Shown one piece after another: positions 9,933-19,330 of a stretch of DNA of 64,000 nucleotides; position 1 is the stretch's first letter, and each line of letters opens with the position of its first letter. The stretch is from contig NZ_JAWDIR010000046.1 of NCBI RefSeq assembly GCF_046156265.1, positions 191,815-255,814 of the forward strand. The letters run 5' to 3'. Made by a program: the position numbers and the translations under genes. The notes under the pieces are model-generated. The model was not told where the DNA came from. It saw only the letters and a program-made list of their open reading frames with translations, and did no database searches. This DNA is from CAMDHY01 sp046156265. GTDB lineage: Bacteria; Pseudomonadota; Alphaproteobacteria; Rhizobiales; Segnochrobactraceae.

Positions 9933-11579
9933 GTGAACAAGATGGAGCGTCCGGCGCGCGCCGTCGATCCGTACGAGATCGGTCTCGACCGCAACGACGC
10001 CAATTTTGCCGTGCTGTCGCCGCTCGTCTTCCTCGAGCGCGCCGCCTTCGTCTATCCGGACCGGCCGTCGGTCGTGTACGGCGACGAGCGGTACACGTGG
10101 CGGGAGACCTACGCGCGCTGCCGCTGCCTCGCGTCCGCCCTGCAGCAGCGCGGGCTCGGGCTGAACGACACCGTGTCGGTGGTCGCGAGCAACATCCCGG
10201 CGATGATGGAGGCGCACTTCGGCGTGCCGATGTCGGGCGCCGTGCTCAACACCATCAACACCCGCCTCGACGCCGAGGCGATCGCCTTCATCCTCGACCA
10301 TGCCGAGGCGAAGATCCTCATCGTCGCGGCGGAGTTCCTCGAGGTCGTGCAGCGAGCCGTGGCACTGTCGGTGACGAAGCCGCCGATCATCGTCATCGAC
10401 GACGGTTCCGGCGTCGAGAACCCCGGGCTGCCGGACTACGAGGCGCTGCTGGCCGAGGGCGATCCGGCGTTCGCCTGGTCGCTGCCGGACGACGAGTGGC
10501 GGGGGATCGCGCTCTCCTACACGTCCGGCACCACCGGCAACCCGAAGGGGGTCGTCACCCACCACCGCGGCGCCTACCTCAACGCCATCGGCAATGCGCT
10601 CGCCTGGCAGATGCCGGCGCACCCGCGCTATCTCTGGACGCTGCCGCTGTTCCACTGCAATGGCTGGTGCTTCCCGTGGACGCTGGCGATGCTCGCCGGC
10701 ACCGCGGTTTGCCTGCGCCGCATCAGCGCCGCGGCGATCTACGAGGCGATCGAGACCGAGAAGGTCGACCACTTCTGCGCGGCGCCGACGGTGCTGACCT
10801 TCCTGATCAACGCCAAGGCCGCCGAGAAGCGGCCGCTGCCGCGCGCCGTCAAGGTGATGACGGCGGGCGCCCCGCCGGCCGCCGCGGTCATTGCCAGCAT
10901 GGAGGCGGAGGGCTTCGCCATCACCCACGTCTACGGCCTCACCGAGGTCTACGGGCCGGCGGTGATGTGCGCCTGGAAGGAGGAGTGGGACGGTCTGCCG
11001 CCGGAGGAGCGGGCGCGCCAGAAGTCCCGCCAGGGCGTCACCTACCACGTCCAGCACGGGCTCTCGGTGATGGATCCCTCGACAATGACGCCGGTCGAGC
11101 CGGACGGCGAGACGTTGGGCGAGGTGATGATGCGCGGCAACATCGTCATGAAGGGCTACTTCAAGAACCCGACGGCGACCGCGGAAGCCTTCGCCGGCGG
11201 CTGGTTCCACACCGGCGACATCGGCGTCATGCACCCCGACGGCTACATCCAGCTGAAGGACCGCTCCAAGGACGTCATCATCTCCGGCGGCGAGAACATC
11301 TCGTCCATCGAGGTCGAGGACATCCTCTACCGCCACCCGGCGGTGCAGGAGGTGGCGGTGGTGGCGCGGCCCGATGCGACCTGGGGCGAGACGCCGTGCG
11401 CGTTCATCGCGCTGAAGGACGGCGCGACGGTGAGCGAGGCGGAGATCGTCGCCTGGGCGCGGGACAACATGGCCCGCTTCAAGGCGCCGAAGACGGTGGT
11501 GTTCGGGCCGTTGCCGAAGACCTCCACCGGCAAGATCCAGAAGTTCCAGCTCCGCGAACAGGCGAAGGCGCTGACATGA
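9933..11579 (+). CDS. acyl-CoA ligase (AMP-forming), DmdB/fatty-acyl-CoA ligase type
   Basis: 548 residues of the ANL superfamily, which adenylates a carboxylic acid and transfers it to CoA. Motifs: the P-loop SYTSGTTGNPKGV near 192, the A5 block VYGLTEVYGP, GWFHTGDIG, the hinge KDRSKDVIISGGENIS and the C-terminal catalytic lysine in KTSTGKIQKF. The GTG at 9933 is the start because GGGGAGG precedes it; an ATG nine bases on is the alternative. The stop overlaps the next ATG (ATGA), so it is translationally coupled to a Liv-type importer. The importer probably brings in the carboxylic acid that this enzyme activates (inference); substrate not determinable. Confidence 0.93.
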   Translation: MNKMERPARAVDPYEIGLDRNDANFAVLSPLVFLERAAFVYPDRPSVVYGDERYTWRETYARCRCLASALQQRGLGLNDTVSVVASNIPAMMEAHFGVPMSGAVLNTINTRLDAEAIAFILDHAEAKILIVAAEFLEVVQRAVALSVTKPPIIVIDDGSGVENPGLPDYEALLAEGDPAFAWSLPDDEWRGIALSYTSGTTGNPKGVVTHHRGAYLNAIGNALAWQMPAHPRYLWTLPLFHCNGWCFPWTLAMLAGTAVCLRRISAAAIYEAIETEKVDHFCAAPTVLTFLINAKAAEKRPLPRAVKVMTAGAPPAAAVIASMEAEGFAITHVYGLTEVYGPAVMCAWKEEWDGLPPEERARQKSRQGVTYHVQHGLSVMDPSTMTPVEPDGETLGEVMMRGNIVMKGYFKNPTATAEAFAGGWFHTGDIGVMHPDGYIQLKDRSKDVIISGGENISSIEVEDILYRHPAVQEVAVVARPDATWGETPCAFIALKDGATVSEAEIVAWARDNMARFKAPKTVVFGPLPKTSTGKIQKFQLREQAKALT

Positions 11580-12364
11580 CGGCGGCCGGCGACGTCATCC
11601 TCGAGACGAAGGGGCTCGTGAAGGAGTTCCGCGGTTTCCGCGCCGTCGACAATGTCGACCTCGCGGTGAAGCGGGGCACCATCCACGCGCTGATCGGGCC
11701 GAACGGCGCCGGCAAGACCACCTGCTTCAACCTGTTGACGAAGTTCCTCGAGCCGACCGCCGGCACGATCGTCTTCAACGGCCACGACATCACCCGCACC
11801 CGGCCGGCGCGGATCGCCCGCATGGGGCTGGTGCGCTCGTTCCAGATCTCGGCGGTGTTCCCGCGGCTGTCGGTGCGCGAGAACGTCCGCGTCGCGCTGC
11901 AGCGGCGGGAGGGCGCCTCCTTCGACTTCTGGCGCTCGGAGAAGACGCTCAAGCGCCTCGACGGCCGCGCCGCCGAACTCGCCGAGTGGGTCGGCCTCGC
12001 CGAGTTCCTGGATACGGCCGCCGGCGACCTCTCCTACGGCCGCAAGCGGGCGCTCGAGATCGCCACGACGCTGGCGCTCGAGCCCGAGATGCTCCTCCTC
12101 GACGAGCCGATGGCCGGCATGGGCCAGGAGGACATCCAGCGCACCGCCGCCCTCATCCGCCGCATCTCCAAGGACCGCACGGTGCTGATGGTCGAGCACA
12201 ACATCTCCGTCGTCGCCGACCTTTCCGACACCATCACCGTGCTGCAGCGCGGCGCTGTGCTGGCGGAGGGGCCCTACGCGGTCGTCTCGAAGAACCCGGA
12301 AGTGGTGCAGGCCTACATGGGCTCCGGCCACGGGGCAGCCCTCGCAGGAGCCGGTCATGGCTGA
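11576..12364 (+). CDS. Liv-type ABC transporter ATP-binding protein (LivG-like)
   Basis: 262 residues. Walker A GPNGAGKTT at about residues 41-49, a degenerate signature LSYGRKRALEIA in place of LSGGQ, and Walker B MLLLDEPMAGM, all typical of the LivG/BraF branch. It begins on the ATGA overlap with the acyl-CoA ligase and overlaps the following ATPase gene by 8 bp. It would form the ATPase heterodimer with the next protein at the cytoplasmic face of the two permeases encoded at 14498-16389. Confidence 0.94.
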   Translation: MTAAGDVILETKGLVKEFRGFRAVDNVDLAVKRGTIHALIGPNGAGKTTCFNLLTKFLEPTAGTIVFNGHDITRTRPARIARMGLVRSFQISAVFPRLSVRENVRVALQRREGASFDFWRSEKTLKRLDGRAAELAEWVGLAEFLDTAAGDLSYGRKRALEIATTLALEPEMLLLDEPMAGMGQEDIQRTAALIRRISKDRTVLMVEHNISVVADLSDTITVLQRGAVLAEGPYAVVSKNPEVVQAYMGSGHGAALAGAGHG

Positions 12365-13103
12365 GGCAATGACTGCAACCGCTACGCGGCCGGCCGGCGC
12401 CGCTGCGCCGCTGCTGTCGGTGCGCGATCTCAACGGCTGGTACGGTGAGTCCCACGTCCTGCACGGCATGAGCTTCGACGTGCAGAAGGGCGAGGTCGCG
12501 ACGCTGCTCGGCCGCAACGGCGTCGGCAAGACGACGACGCTGAAGGCGATCATGGGCATCCTCGGGCAGCGCAAGGGCTCGGTGACGTTCGAGGGCACCG
12601 AGACGATCGGCCTGCCGTCGAACCGCATCGCCCGCCTCGGCATCGCGCTCTGCCCGGAGGAGCGCGGCATCTTCGCGAGCCTCACCGTGCGCGAGAACCT
12701 GCTGCTGCCGCCGGTGGTGAAGCGCGGCGGCATGTCGGAAGCCGAGGTGATCAAGCTGTTTCCGCGCCTCGCCGAGCGTTTCGAGAGCCCCGGCACGAAG
12801 CTGTCGGGTGGCGAGCAGCAGATGCTGGCGGTTGCCCGCATCCTGCGCACCGGCGCGACGCTGCTCCTGCTCGACGAGCCGACCGAGGGCCTCGCCCCGG
12901 TGATCGTCCAGCAGATCCAGGCGATCGTCGAGGACCTGCGGACGCGCGGCTTCACCGTGCTGCTCGTCGAGCAGAACCTCGCCTTCGCCTCGGCGGTGGC
13001 CGACCGGCACTACGTCGTCGAGCACGGTACCGTCGTCGACAGCTTCGACCGGGCTGGCCTTCCGGCGAACCTCGAACGTCTGAGGGGATACCTCGGCATC
13101 TGA
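12357..13103 (+). CDS. Liv-type ABC transporter ATP-binding protein (LivF-like)
   Basis: 248 residues with Walker A GRNGVGKTTT, signature KLSGGEQQMLAVAR and Walker B LLLLDEPTEGLAP, the LivF/BraG pattern. The start at 12357 overlaps the preceding gene by 8 bp. The first 20 residues are Ala/Thr-rich and the conserved fold begins at LLSVRDLNGWYG. Second ATPase of the importer in this operon. Confidence 0.94.
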   Translation: MAEAMTATATRPAGAAAPLLSVRDLNGWYGESHVLHGMSFDVQKGEVATLLGRNGVGKTTTLKAIMGILGQRKGSVTFEGTETIGLPSNRIARLGIALCPEERGIFASLTVRENLLLPPVVKRGGMSEAEVIKLFPRLAERFESPGTKLSGGEQQMLAVARILRTGATLLLLDEPTEGLAPVIVQQIQAIVEDLRTRGFTVLLVEQNLAFASAVADRHYVVEHGTVVDSFDRAGLPANLERLRGYLGI

Positions 13104-13178
13104 GCGGACGCCGCCCCCGGCGACCTCTCACCACCCACGGGCGGGAGCCCGCAACAGACTTCAAGGGAGAGAACGCAA

Positions 13179-14387
13179 ATGACCTTCAGAACCCTTCTGC
13201 TCGGCGCCGCCGGCGCCTGCATCCTCGCCGGCAGCGCGGCCGCCCAGGGCTTCCAGAACGACGGCGTCAAGATCGGCGTGCTGACCGACATGTCGGGCAC
13301 CTATTCCGACATCGCCGGCCAGGGCTCGGTCGTCGCCGCCCAGATGGCGATCGAGGACTTCGGCAAGCCGCTCAACGGCAAGACGGTCGAGGTCGTCTCC
13401 GCCGACCACCAGAACAAGGCTGACATCTCCTCGGCGACGGCGCGGCAGTGGTACGACGCTGAGGGCGTCGACGCGATCTTCGACCTGGTGACGTCGGCGA
13501 CCGCGCTTGCGGTGCGCGAAGTGGCGCGCGAGCGCGGCAAGATCGACATGGTATCGGGCGCCGCGACGACGGCGCTGACCGGCAAGGCGTGCTCGCCGAC
13601 CGGCTTCCACTGGGCCTACGACACCGCGGCGCTGGCGAACGGCACCGGCGGCGCCACCGTGAAGAACGGCGGCGACACCTGGTTCTTCATCACCGCCGAC
13701 TACGCCTTCGGCCACGCGCTCGAGGCCGACACCTCGGCGGTGATCGAGAAGGACGGCGGCAAGGTGCTCGGTGCCGTCCGCCATCCGTTCCCGAACTCCG
13801 ACTTCTCCTCCTTCCTGCTGCAGGCGCAGGCCTCCGGCGCCAAGGTGATCGGCCTCGCCAACGCCGGCCAGGACACCACCAACGCCATCAAGCAGGCGGC
13901 GGAGTTCGGCATCGTCGAGAGCGGCCAGAGCCTCGCCTCGCTGCTGATGTTCATCTCCGACGTGCACAGCCTCGGCCTGCCGGCCGCGCAGGGCCTGCTG
14001 CTCACCACCGGCTACTACTGGGATCTCGACGACGAGAGCCGGCCGTTCGCGCAGCGCTTCTTCGAGAAGACCGGCAAGATGCCGACGATGGTGCACGCCG
14101 GCGTCTATTCCTCGGTGCTCCACTATCTGAAGGCCGTGGATGCCGCCGGTACCGACGACGGCAAGACGGTCGCCGCCAAGATGCACGAGATGCCCGTGGA
14201 CGACTTCTTCGCCCGCAACGGCGAACTGCGCGTCGATGGCCGGCTGGTGCACGACATGTACCTCGCCCGCGTGAAGAAGCCGGAGCAGTCGACGAAGCCC
14301 TGGGACTATTTCGAGATCGTCGCGACCATCCCGGGCGACCAGGCCTACAAGCCGCTCTCGACGGACTGCCCGCTCGTCACCCAGTGA
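13179..14387 (+). CDS. Liv-type ABC transporter periplasmic substrate-binding protein
   Basis: 402 residues with a Sec signal peptide (MTFRTLLLGAAGACILAGSAAAQ, likely cleaved after AAAQ, residue 23). The mature part opens with VKIGVLTDMSGTYSDIAGQGS, the hallmark of peripla_BP_6 (Leu/Ile/Val-binding type I folds). GGGAGAG precedes the ATG. In operons with an acyl-CoA ligase these receptors often bind aromatic or other carboxylic acids rather than amino acids (family knowledge; ligand here unknown). Followed by a strong hairpin at 14406-14434. Confidence 0.93.
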   Translation: MTFRTLLLGAAGACILAGSAAAQGFQNDGVKIGVLTDMSGTYSDIAGQGSVVAAQMAIEDFGKPLNGKTVEVVSADHQNKADISSATARQWYDAEGVDAIFDLVTSATALAVREVARERGKIDMVSGAATTALTGKACSPTGFHWAYDTAALANGTGGATVKNGGDTWFFITADYAFGHALEADTSAVIEKDGGKVLGAVRHPFPNSDFSSFLLQAQASGAKVIGLANAGQDTTNAIKQAAEFGIVESGQSLASLLMFISDVHSLGLPAAQGLLLTTGYYWDLDDESRPFAQRFFEKTGKMPTMVHAGVYSSVLHYLKAVDAAGTDDGKTVAAKMHEMPVDDFFARNGELRVDGRLVHDMYLARVKKPEQSTKPWDYFEIVATIPGDQAYKPLSTDCPLVTQ

Positions 14388-14405
14388 CGGCACGCTGACG
14401 CCAGC

Positions 14406-14434
14406 GCCCGCTGCCGCCCCGTGCGGCGGCGGGC
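14406..14434 (+). other. intercistronic RNA hairpin after binding-protein gene
   Basis: GCCCGCTGCCGC and GCGGCGGCGGGC form a 12-bp stem (one G-U pair) with a 5-base loop. There is no T-tract, so it is not an intrinsic terminator. Placed just 3' of the binding-protein gene and before the permeases, it probably stabilises the upstream mRNA and sets the usual excess of binding protein. Confidence 0.6.
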
Positions 14435-14497
14435 CGCCCGGCCGACGATTGCCCGACGTCCCGTCGACGTTTCGTCGACGTTCCCCGGAGCCCGCCC

Positions 14498-15385
14498 GTG
14501 TTCGAACTCCTCGGCATCCCGCCCCAGGCGCTGTTCGGCCAGCTGTTGCTCGGCCTGATCAACGGCGCCTTCTACGCGGTCCTCTCGATGGGGCTGGCGC
14601 TGATCTTCGGGCTCCTCAACATCATCAACTTCGCCCACGGCGCCCAGTACATGATGGGGGCGTTCGTCGCCTGGATGACGCTGACCTATCTCGGCGTCGG
14701 CTACTGGGGGGCGCTCCTGATCGCCCCCGTGATCGTCGGCATCGTCGGCGCGCTGATGGAGCGGGTGCTCTTGCGCCGGCTCGCCGGCCTCGACCACCTC
14801 TACGGGCTGCTGCTCACTTTCGGACTGGCGCTCCTGATGGAGGGCGTGTTCCGCGAAGCCTACGGCGTCTCGGGCCTGCCCTATGCGATCCCGCCGGAGC
14901 TCTCCGGCGGCGTCAATCTCGGCTTCATGTTCCTGCCCTGGTACCGGGCGTGGGTGGTGGTGGCGGCGGTGGTCGTCTGCCTCGTCGTGTGGCTGGCGAT
15001 CGAGCGCACCCGCCTCGGCGCACTGCTGCGGGCCGCGACGGAGAACCCGACGCTGGTGCGTGCCTTCGGCGTCGACGTGCCGAAGCTCGTGACGCTCACC
15101 TACGGGCTCGGCGTCGGGCTCGCGGGCTTCGCCGGCGTGCTCGCCGCGCCGATCTACTCGGTCAACCCGCTGATGGGCTCGAACCTCATCATCGTCGTCT
15201 TCGCCGTGGTGGTGATCGGCGGCATGGGCTCGATCCTCGGCTCAGTCGTCACGGGCTTCGCCCTCGGCCTCGTCGAGGGGCTGACCAAGGTGTTCTACCC
15301 GGAGGCGGCGAGCGTCGTGATCTTCGTCATCATGGCGATCGTCCTGCTGGTCCGCCCGGCAGGCCTGTTCGGCCGCGCGGCCTGA
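14498..15385 (+). CDS. Liv-type ABC transporter permease (LivH-like)
   Basis: 295 residues, about eight membrane helices, beginning MFELLGIPPQALFGQLLLGL. The segment GLALIFGLLNIINFAHGAQYMMGA is the LivH signature, and GGMGSILGSVVTGFALGLVEGL near the C-terminus is the EAA-like coupling region. ATG at 14498 after a CGGAG sequence. Forms the inner-membrane channel with the next gene product. Confidence 0.93.
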   Translation: MFELLGIPPQALFGQLLLGLINGAFYAVLSMGLALIFGLLNIINFAHGAQYMMGAFVAWMTLTYLGVGYWGALLIAPVIVGIVGALMERVLLRRLAGLDHLYGLLLTFGLALLMEGVFREAYGVSGLPYAIPPELSGGVNLGFMFLPWYRAWVVVAAVVVCLVVWLAIERTRLGALLRAATENPTLVRAFGVDVPKLVTLTYGLGVGLAGFAGVLAAPIYSVNPLMGSNLIIVVFAVVVIGGMGSILGSVVTGFALGLVEGLTKVFYPEAASVVIFVIMAIVLLVRPAGLFGRAA

Positions 15386-15396
15386 GGAGACGGACC

Positions 15397-16389
15397 ATGG
15401 TCGACCGCTCCCTCGAAGCTCCCGCCGCCGGCAAGGCTTCTGTTGCCGGAAAGTCCGGCCTGTCGATGAAGACGGTGGCGATCGTCGCCGTCTGCGTCGT
15501 GCTCGCTGTGGCTGCACCCTTCGTGCTCTACCCCGTCTTCGTCATCAAGGCGCTGTGCTTCGCGCTGTTCGCCTGCGCGCTGAACCTCCTGCTCGGCTAT
15601 GCGGGGCTGCTGTCGTTCGGCCACGCCGCCTTCTTCGGCATGTCGGCCTATGTGACGGCGCACGCGGTGAAGGTGTGGGCGCTGCCGACCGAGCTCGGCA
15701 TCCTCGCCGGCGTGGTGGTCGCGGCCGGACTTGGCGTTCTCTTCGGCGTGCTCGCCATCCGCCGCCAGGGCATCTACTTCGCGATGATCACGCTGGCGCT
15801 CGCCCAGATGGTCTACTTCTTCGCCCTGCAGGCGCCGTTCACCGGCGGCGAGGACGGCATCCAGGCGGTGCCGCGCGGCTACCTCCTCGGCTTCATCGAC
15901 CTGTCGAACCCCTTCGCCATGTACTTCTTCGTGCTGGCGGTGTTCGTCGCGGCGGTCTTCCTCATCCACCGCACGGTGCACTCGCCGTTCGGCCAGGTGC
16001 TGCGGGCGATCCGGGACAACGAGCCGCGCGCGATCTCGCTCGGCTATGACGCCGATCGCTACAAGCTGATGGCCTTCGTGCTGTCGGCCTCGCTCGCCGG
16101 CCTCGCCGGCTCGCTGAAGGCGCTGACGTTCCAGCTCGCGTCGCTGACCGACGTGCACTGGCACATGTCGGGCGAGGTGGTGCTGATGACGCTGCTCGGC
16201 GGCATGGGCACGATCCTCGGGCCGGCCGTCGGCGCGGCGCTGGTCGTCACCATCCAGAACTACTTCTCGAGCTTCGGCGCCTGGGTGACGATCATCCAGG
16301 GGGCGATCTTCGTCGTCGTCGTCCTCCTGTTCCGCCGCGGCATCGTCGGCGAACTGCAGGCGCTCTTCGAGAAGCTCGGGCGGCGCTAG
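15397..16389 (+). CDS. Liv-type ABC transporter permease (LivM-like)
   Basis: 330 residues from the ATG at 15397 (GAGGAGA nine bases upstream, 11 bp after the livH-like stop). About ten hydrophobic segments. Diagnostic LivM stretches are NLLLGYAGLLSFGHAAFFG, IRRQGIYFAMITLALAQM and GGMGTILGPAVGAALVV. Last gene of the acyl-CoA ligase/transport operon; it converges on the hypothetical gene at 16397 with only 7 bp between. Confidence 0.93.
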   Translation: MVDRSLEAPAAGKASVAGKSGLSMKTVAIVAVCVVLAVAAPFVLYPVFVIKALCFALFACALNLLLGYAGLLSFGHAAFFGMSAYVTAHAVKVWALPTELGILAGVVVAAGLGVLFGVLAIRRQGIYFAMITLALAQMVYFFALQAPFTGGEDGIQAVPRGYLLGFIDLSNPFAMYFFVLAVFVAAVFLIHRTVHSPFGQVLRAIRDNEPRAISLGYDADRYKLMAFVLSASLAGLAGSLKALTFQLASLTDVHWHMSGEVVLMTLLGGMGTILGPAVGAALVVTIQNYFSSFGAWVTIIQGAIFVVVVLLFRRGIVGELQALFEKLGRR

Positions 16390-16396
16390 GCGGCCC

Positions 16397-16879
16397 TCAC
16401 TTCCAGAACGGCTCCGGCCCGCCGCAGGCGGCGAACTGGTTGTCGTTGTTGAGCGTCAGCCGGCCGAAGGTCTGGGTGCGGCCGACGGACTCGAGCGGCA
16501 CGAAGATCAGGCTGCGCTGCTTGGCGCCCGTCGCCGCGCCGGCGTTCGCGACCTCGCAGAGGCGCAGCCAGTTCGCCTTGCGGGCGGCGCGGCCGTCGGG
16601 CTCGAGCACCAGATAGAACGACGAATAGGAGACGAAGGCGAAGCGGACGGCCGCCTCGCCATCGAGCGCCTTGCAGGCGGCGAGATTGGCGGTGAGGGCC
16701 GTCGCCATCGCCTCCTCGTCGGCAGCGCTCTGCCCGGCGGCCACCTTCTTGGCCCGCTCCGCCTCGATGATCTGGTGGAAATACTCCCGCGACTGCTCGC
16801 AGCCGTCGGTGATGCGCAGCGCCGCCGCCGGCGCGCACGACAGTCCCAGAGCGGCAAACGCCGCCAGCCAACGCCACAT
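16397..16879 (-). CDS. secreted hypothetical protein
   Basis: 160 residues from the ATG at 16879, chosen because it directly begins a Sec signal peptide (MWRWLAAFAALGLSCAPAAA, cleavage near residue 20). The mature part has four cysteines, an acidic/Ala-rich helix and a C-terminal GRTQTFGRLTLNNDNQFAACGG segment. I do not recognise the family. It overlaps nothing and is convergent with the Liv operon. Periplasmic location is likely; no function proposed. Confidence 0.65.
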   Translation of the reverse strand: MWRWLAAFAALGLSCAPAAALRITDGCEQSREYFHQIIEAERAKKVAAGQSAADEEAMATALTANLAACKALDGEAAVRFAFVSYSSFYLVLEPDGRAARKANWLRLCEVANAGAATGAKQRSLIFVPLESVGRTQTFGRLTLNNDNQFAACGGPEPFWK

Positions 16880-16984
16880 GACCCCGTCCCCCGACGGCAC
16901 CGCCCCAGCGGTGACGGCGTCGATTTCGCGCGCGAATGCCGCGGAAATCAAGGCCGCCGTCGACGGGCCGCCGAGTGGGCCGGT

Positions 16985-18259
16985 TCAGAGCGGCGACTTG
17001 ACGACCTTGCCGGAGGATTCGACGAACCACTCCTCGCTCGCCATCGGCTGGCCGTCGAGGCGGGCGGCGATCCAGTCGGCCATGTAGCCCTGCGGGTGCG
17101 GCCCGTTCGCCGCCGCCGGGCCGCCGACGGAATGGCGCGAACCCTGGTAGACGAGGAGCTGCTTCGGGCCACTGAGCGCCGCCAGCAGGCCGCGGGTGTG
17201 CTCGATCGGGCTCAGTTCATCGAACTCGCCGGCCATGCAGAGGTACGGCACCTTGATGCGGTCGGCGTGGCCCTTCCAGGAGATCGTCTGGCGGAAGCTG
17301 TCGAACTCCGCCTCGTCGGTCATGCCGCACATGAACATGAAGCGCTGCTTGAAGGTCGGCGAGGCCTCCTCGAAGATCGTCTGGCAACCCGGCTCGTGGC
17401 AGGTGGCGCTGACGGCGCAGGCGCGGATGCGCGGCTCGTGGGCGGTCAGGATCGTGCCGAAGAACGAGCCGAAGCTGCGACCGGCGAGCGCGATGCGGCC
17501 CGCATCCACCTCAGGCCGCGCGGCGAGCCAGTCGACGGCGGCAGGTCCCGTGGCGATCCAGTTCTCCATGCTGAAGAACACGTCCATCAGCGGCGCCTCG
17601 TACTGGCCGGGGCCGTCGAGGGCGAGCACCGCCATGCCGCGCGACAGGAAGCGGTCGCCGTACATCGACACGACGCCTTCCTTGAACGAGTCCATGCCGG
17701 GGATGGAGATCACCGTCGGCAGCTTTCCGCCGGTGTAGCCCGGCGGCAGGTGGAACCACGCCGGCAGCACCTTGTCGCCGAAGGGCACGAACACCTCCTC
17801 GACGCGGTGGTCGGCGAGGCGGGCGTAGGCGCGGTAGCAGTCGCGCTTGGCCGTGTTGTAGCGGTGGTTGGTCTCGTCGGCCTCGTCGATCGGCCACTGC
17901 GCGCCGCCCCACAGGATTGAGGCGATGAAGTAGTTCTCACGTGCGGTGACGGGGCGGCCTTCGGCCTCCGCCGCCTCGGCCTTGGCCTGGCGCCGGCGGG
18001 CGGCCGCCTCGAAGGCGGGGGCGGCATCGGCGAACTTCTTCACCTGCGCCCGGAGCGCGGCGAAGTCGGCGTTCGCCTCCGGCCCGCAGGGGGCGTTGAG
18101 GTAGACGGAGCGCGGCTGGTCCCAGTCGATGCCGTTCGCCTGGATGACGTTGTCGACGAGCCAGCGCTGATCGGCCCACCGCCGCGTATGCGGCCGCCCG
18201 CCGTGTGCGGCGCCCGCTGCCTTGCTCGTTCCTGCTTCGCTCACGCCACGCTCTCCCAT
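16985..18259 (-). CDS. alpha/beta hydrolase, FrsA/DHPON-hydrolase-like
   Basis: 424 residues from the ATG at 18259, preceded by GAGGAAG. An N-terminal helical extension of about 150 residues precedes an alpha/beta-hydrolase core: GMDSFKEG oxyanion region, LALDGPGQYEA, nucleophile S262 in AGRSFGSFFG, acid in GEFDELSPIEH and His in GSRHSVGG. The long N-terminal cap and the sequence of motifs resemble FrsA and 2,6-dihydroxypseudooxynicotine hydrolase, enzymes that cleave C-C or ester/amide bonds. Substrate unknown. A palindrome in its promoter (18305-18316) suggests a dedicated repressor. Confidence 0.82.
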   Translation of the reverse strand: MGERGVSEAGTSKAAGAAHGGRPHTRRWADQRWLVDNVIQANGIDWDQPRSVYLNAPCGPEANADFAALRAQVKKFADAAPAFEAAARRRQAKAEAAEAEGRPVTARENYFIASILWGGAQWPIDEADETNHRYNTAKRDCYRAYARLADHRVEEVFVPFGDKVLPAWFHLPPGYTGGKLPTVISIPGMDSFKEGVVSMYGDRFLSRGMAVLALDGPGQYEAPLMDVFFSMENWIATGPAAVDWLAARPEVDAGRIALAGRSFGSFFGTILTAHEPRIRACAVSATCHEPGCQTIFEEASPTFKQRFMFMCGMTDEAEFDSFRQTISWKGHADRIKVPYLCMAGEFDELSPIEHTRGLLAALSGPKQLLVYQGSRHSVGGPAAANGPHPQGYMADWIAARLDGQPMASEEWFVESSGKVVKSPL

Positions 18260-18304
18260 CGACGCTTCCTCGGTCTGACGTAGGCTTACTGCCCTCATCT
18301 CGTA

Positions 18305-18316
18305 ATACAATCGTAT
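18305..18316. promoter_or_regulatory. inverted repeat ATAC-N4-GTAT in hydrolase promoter
   Basis: ATACAATCGTAT, a 4-4-4 inverted repeat, lies 46-57 bp upstream of the start of the minus-strand hydrolase and 127 bp before the plus-strand Hint gene. It is an AT-rich island in GC-rich DNA and looks like a GntR- or TetR-type operator. No regulator gene adjoins it. Confidence 0.35.
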
Positions 18317-18442
18317 GAGGGGGTGGTGTCAAACGAGCCGCTCGGCCATCACCGGGCGCAGGCGCAGCCCCTCTTCCTCTCCTCGGACCCGTGCCCTAGA
18401 TTGCCATCGCCCCTGCAGGGCCCGTTGAGATCGGGGGATTTC

Positions 18443-19330
18443 ATGGCGACGTTCGTCAGTCAATTCCGGTACTTGCTGATCGAGACCAGCGAGAACGTCT
18501 ACGAGACCGACGGCACCCCGTTGACCGCGGGCCTCACGGCATCCGACGGCCTCGGCGACACGCAGTTCACCTTCGGGGAGACCATCGACCTCCAGGGCGA
18601 CCCGGACGACTACACCTTCGTCGGCAGCTTCGGATCCGGGTGGATCGGTGAGTCCCTCGAGGGCATCTTCTGGCTCTTCACCAACGACAGCACGATTGCG
18701 GACGGCACGGTCATCAACGCCGACACCAACCCCTTCACCGTCTGCTTCCTCCCCGGCACGATGATCGCGACGCCGGAGGGGCCGCGCGCTGTCGAGACGC
18801 TGGCGGCCGGAGACCTCGTCCGTCTCGCCGACGGCCGGGCCGTGCCGGTTCGGTGGCTCGGGGTGCAGACGATCGTGAAGGTCTTCGCGGAACCGCTGCG
18901 CTCCTTCCCAATCCGCATCGCGGCCGGCGCCCTCGGCGAGGGCCTGCCGGTGCGTGACCTCTTCGTCTCACCGGACCACGCGCTGTTCCTCGACGGCGCC
19001 CTCGTGCAGGCCGGCGCCCTCGTCAACGGCTCCACGGTCTGCCGCGTCGCCGAGGTGCCGGAAACCTTCCGCTACGTCCACGTCGAGCTCGACGAGCACG
19101 CGCTGCTTCTCGCTGAGGATGTTCCCGCCGAGAGCTTCCTCGACACCGTCACCCGCCGGCGCTTCGACAACGCCGCCGACTACGAGGCGTGCTTCGGGGC
19201 GGCGACCGCGCGCATCCCGGAGATGGCGGTGCCGCGGGTGAAGTCGGCGCGGCAGGTTCCGCAGGCGACGCGGCGGCGGCTCGCGGAGCGGGCCGCGGCT
19301 CTCGGTTTCGGCGAAGCGGCGGCGGCCTGA
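18443..19330 (+). CDS. Hint-domain protein
   Basis: 295 residues from the ATG at 18443 (GGGGGA upstream). Residues 1-100 form an acidic, beta-rich, Gly/Thr-containing region without signal peptide. C101 begins a Hint (hedgehog/intein) domain: CFLPGTMIATPEGPRAVETL, then LAAGDLVRLADGR, PVRWLG, and the SPDHALFLDG block with its histidine. The C-terminal 50 residues are basic and Ala-rich. Hint domains self-cleave at the first Cys. This variant, common in Rhodobacterales and relatives, usually follows calcium-binding or adhesin-like repeats, which are absent here. Function unknown. Confidence 0.8.
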   Translation: MATFVSQFRYLLIETSENVYETDGTPLTAGLTASDGLGDTQFTFGETIDLQGDPDDYTFVGSFGSGWIGESLEGIFWLFTNDSTIADGTVINADTNPFTVCFLPGTMIATPEGPRAVETLAAGDLVRLADGRAVPVRWLGVQTIVKVFAEPLRSFPIRIAAGALGEGLPVRDLFVSPDHALFLDGALVQAGALVNGSTVCRVAEVPETFRYVHVELDEHALLLAEDVPAESFLDTVTRRRFDNAADYEACFGAATARIPEMAVPRVKSARQVPQATRRRLAERAAALGFGEAAAA

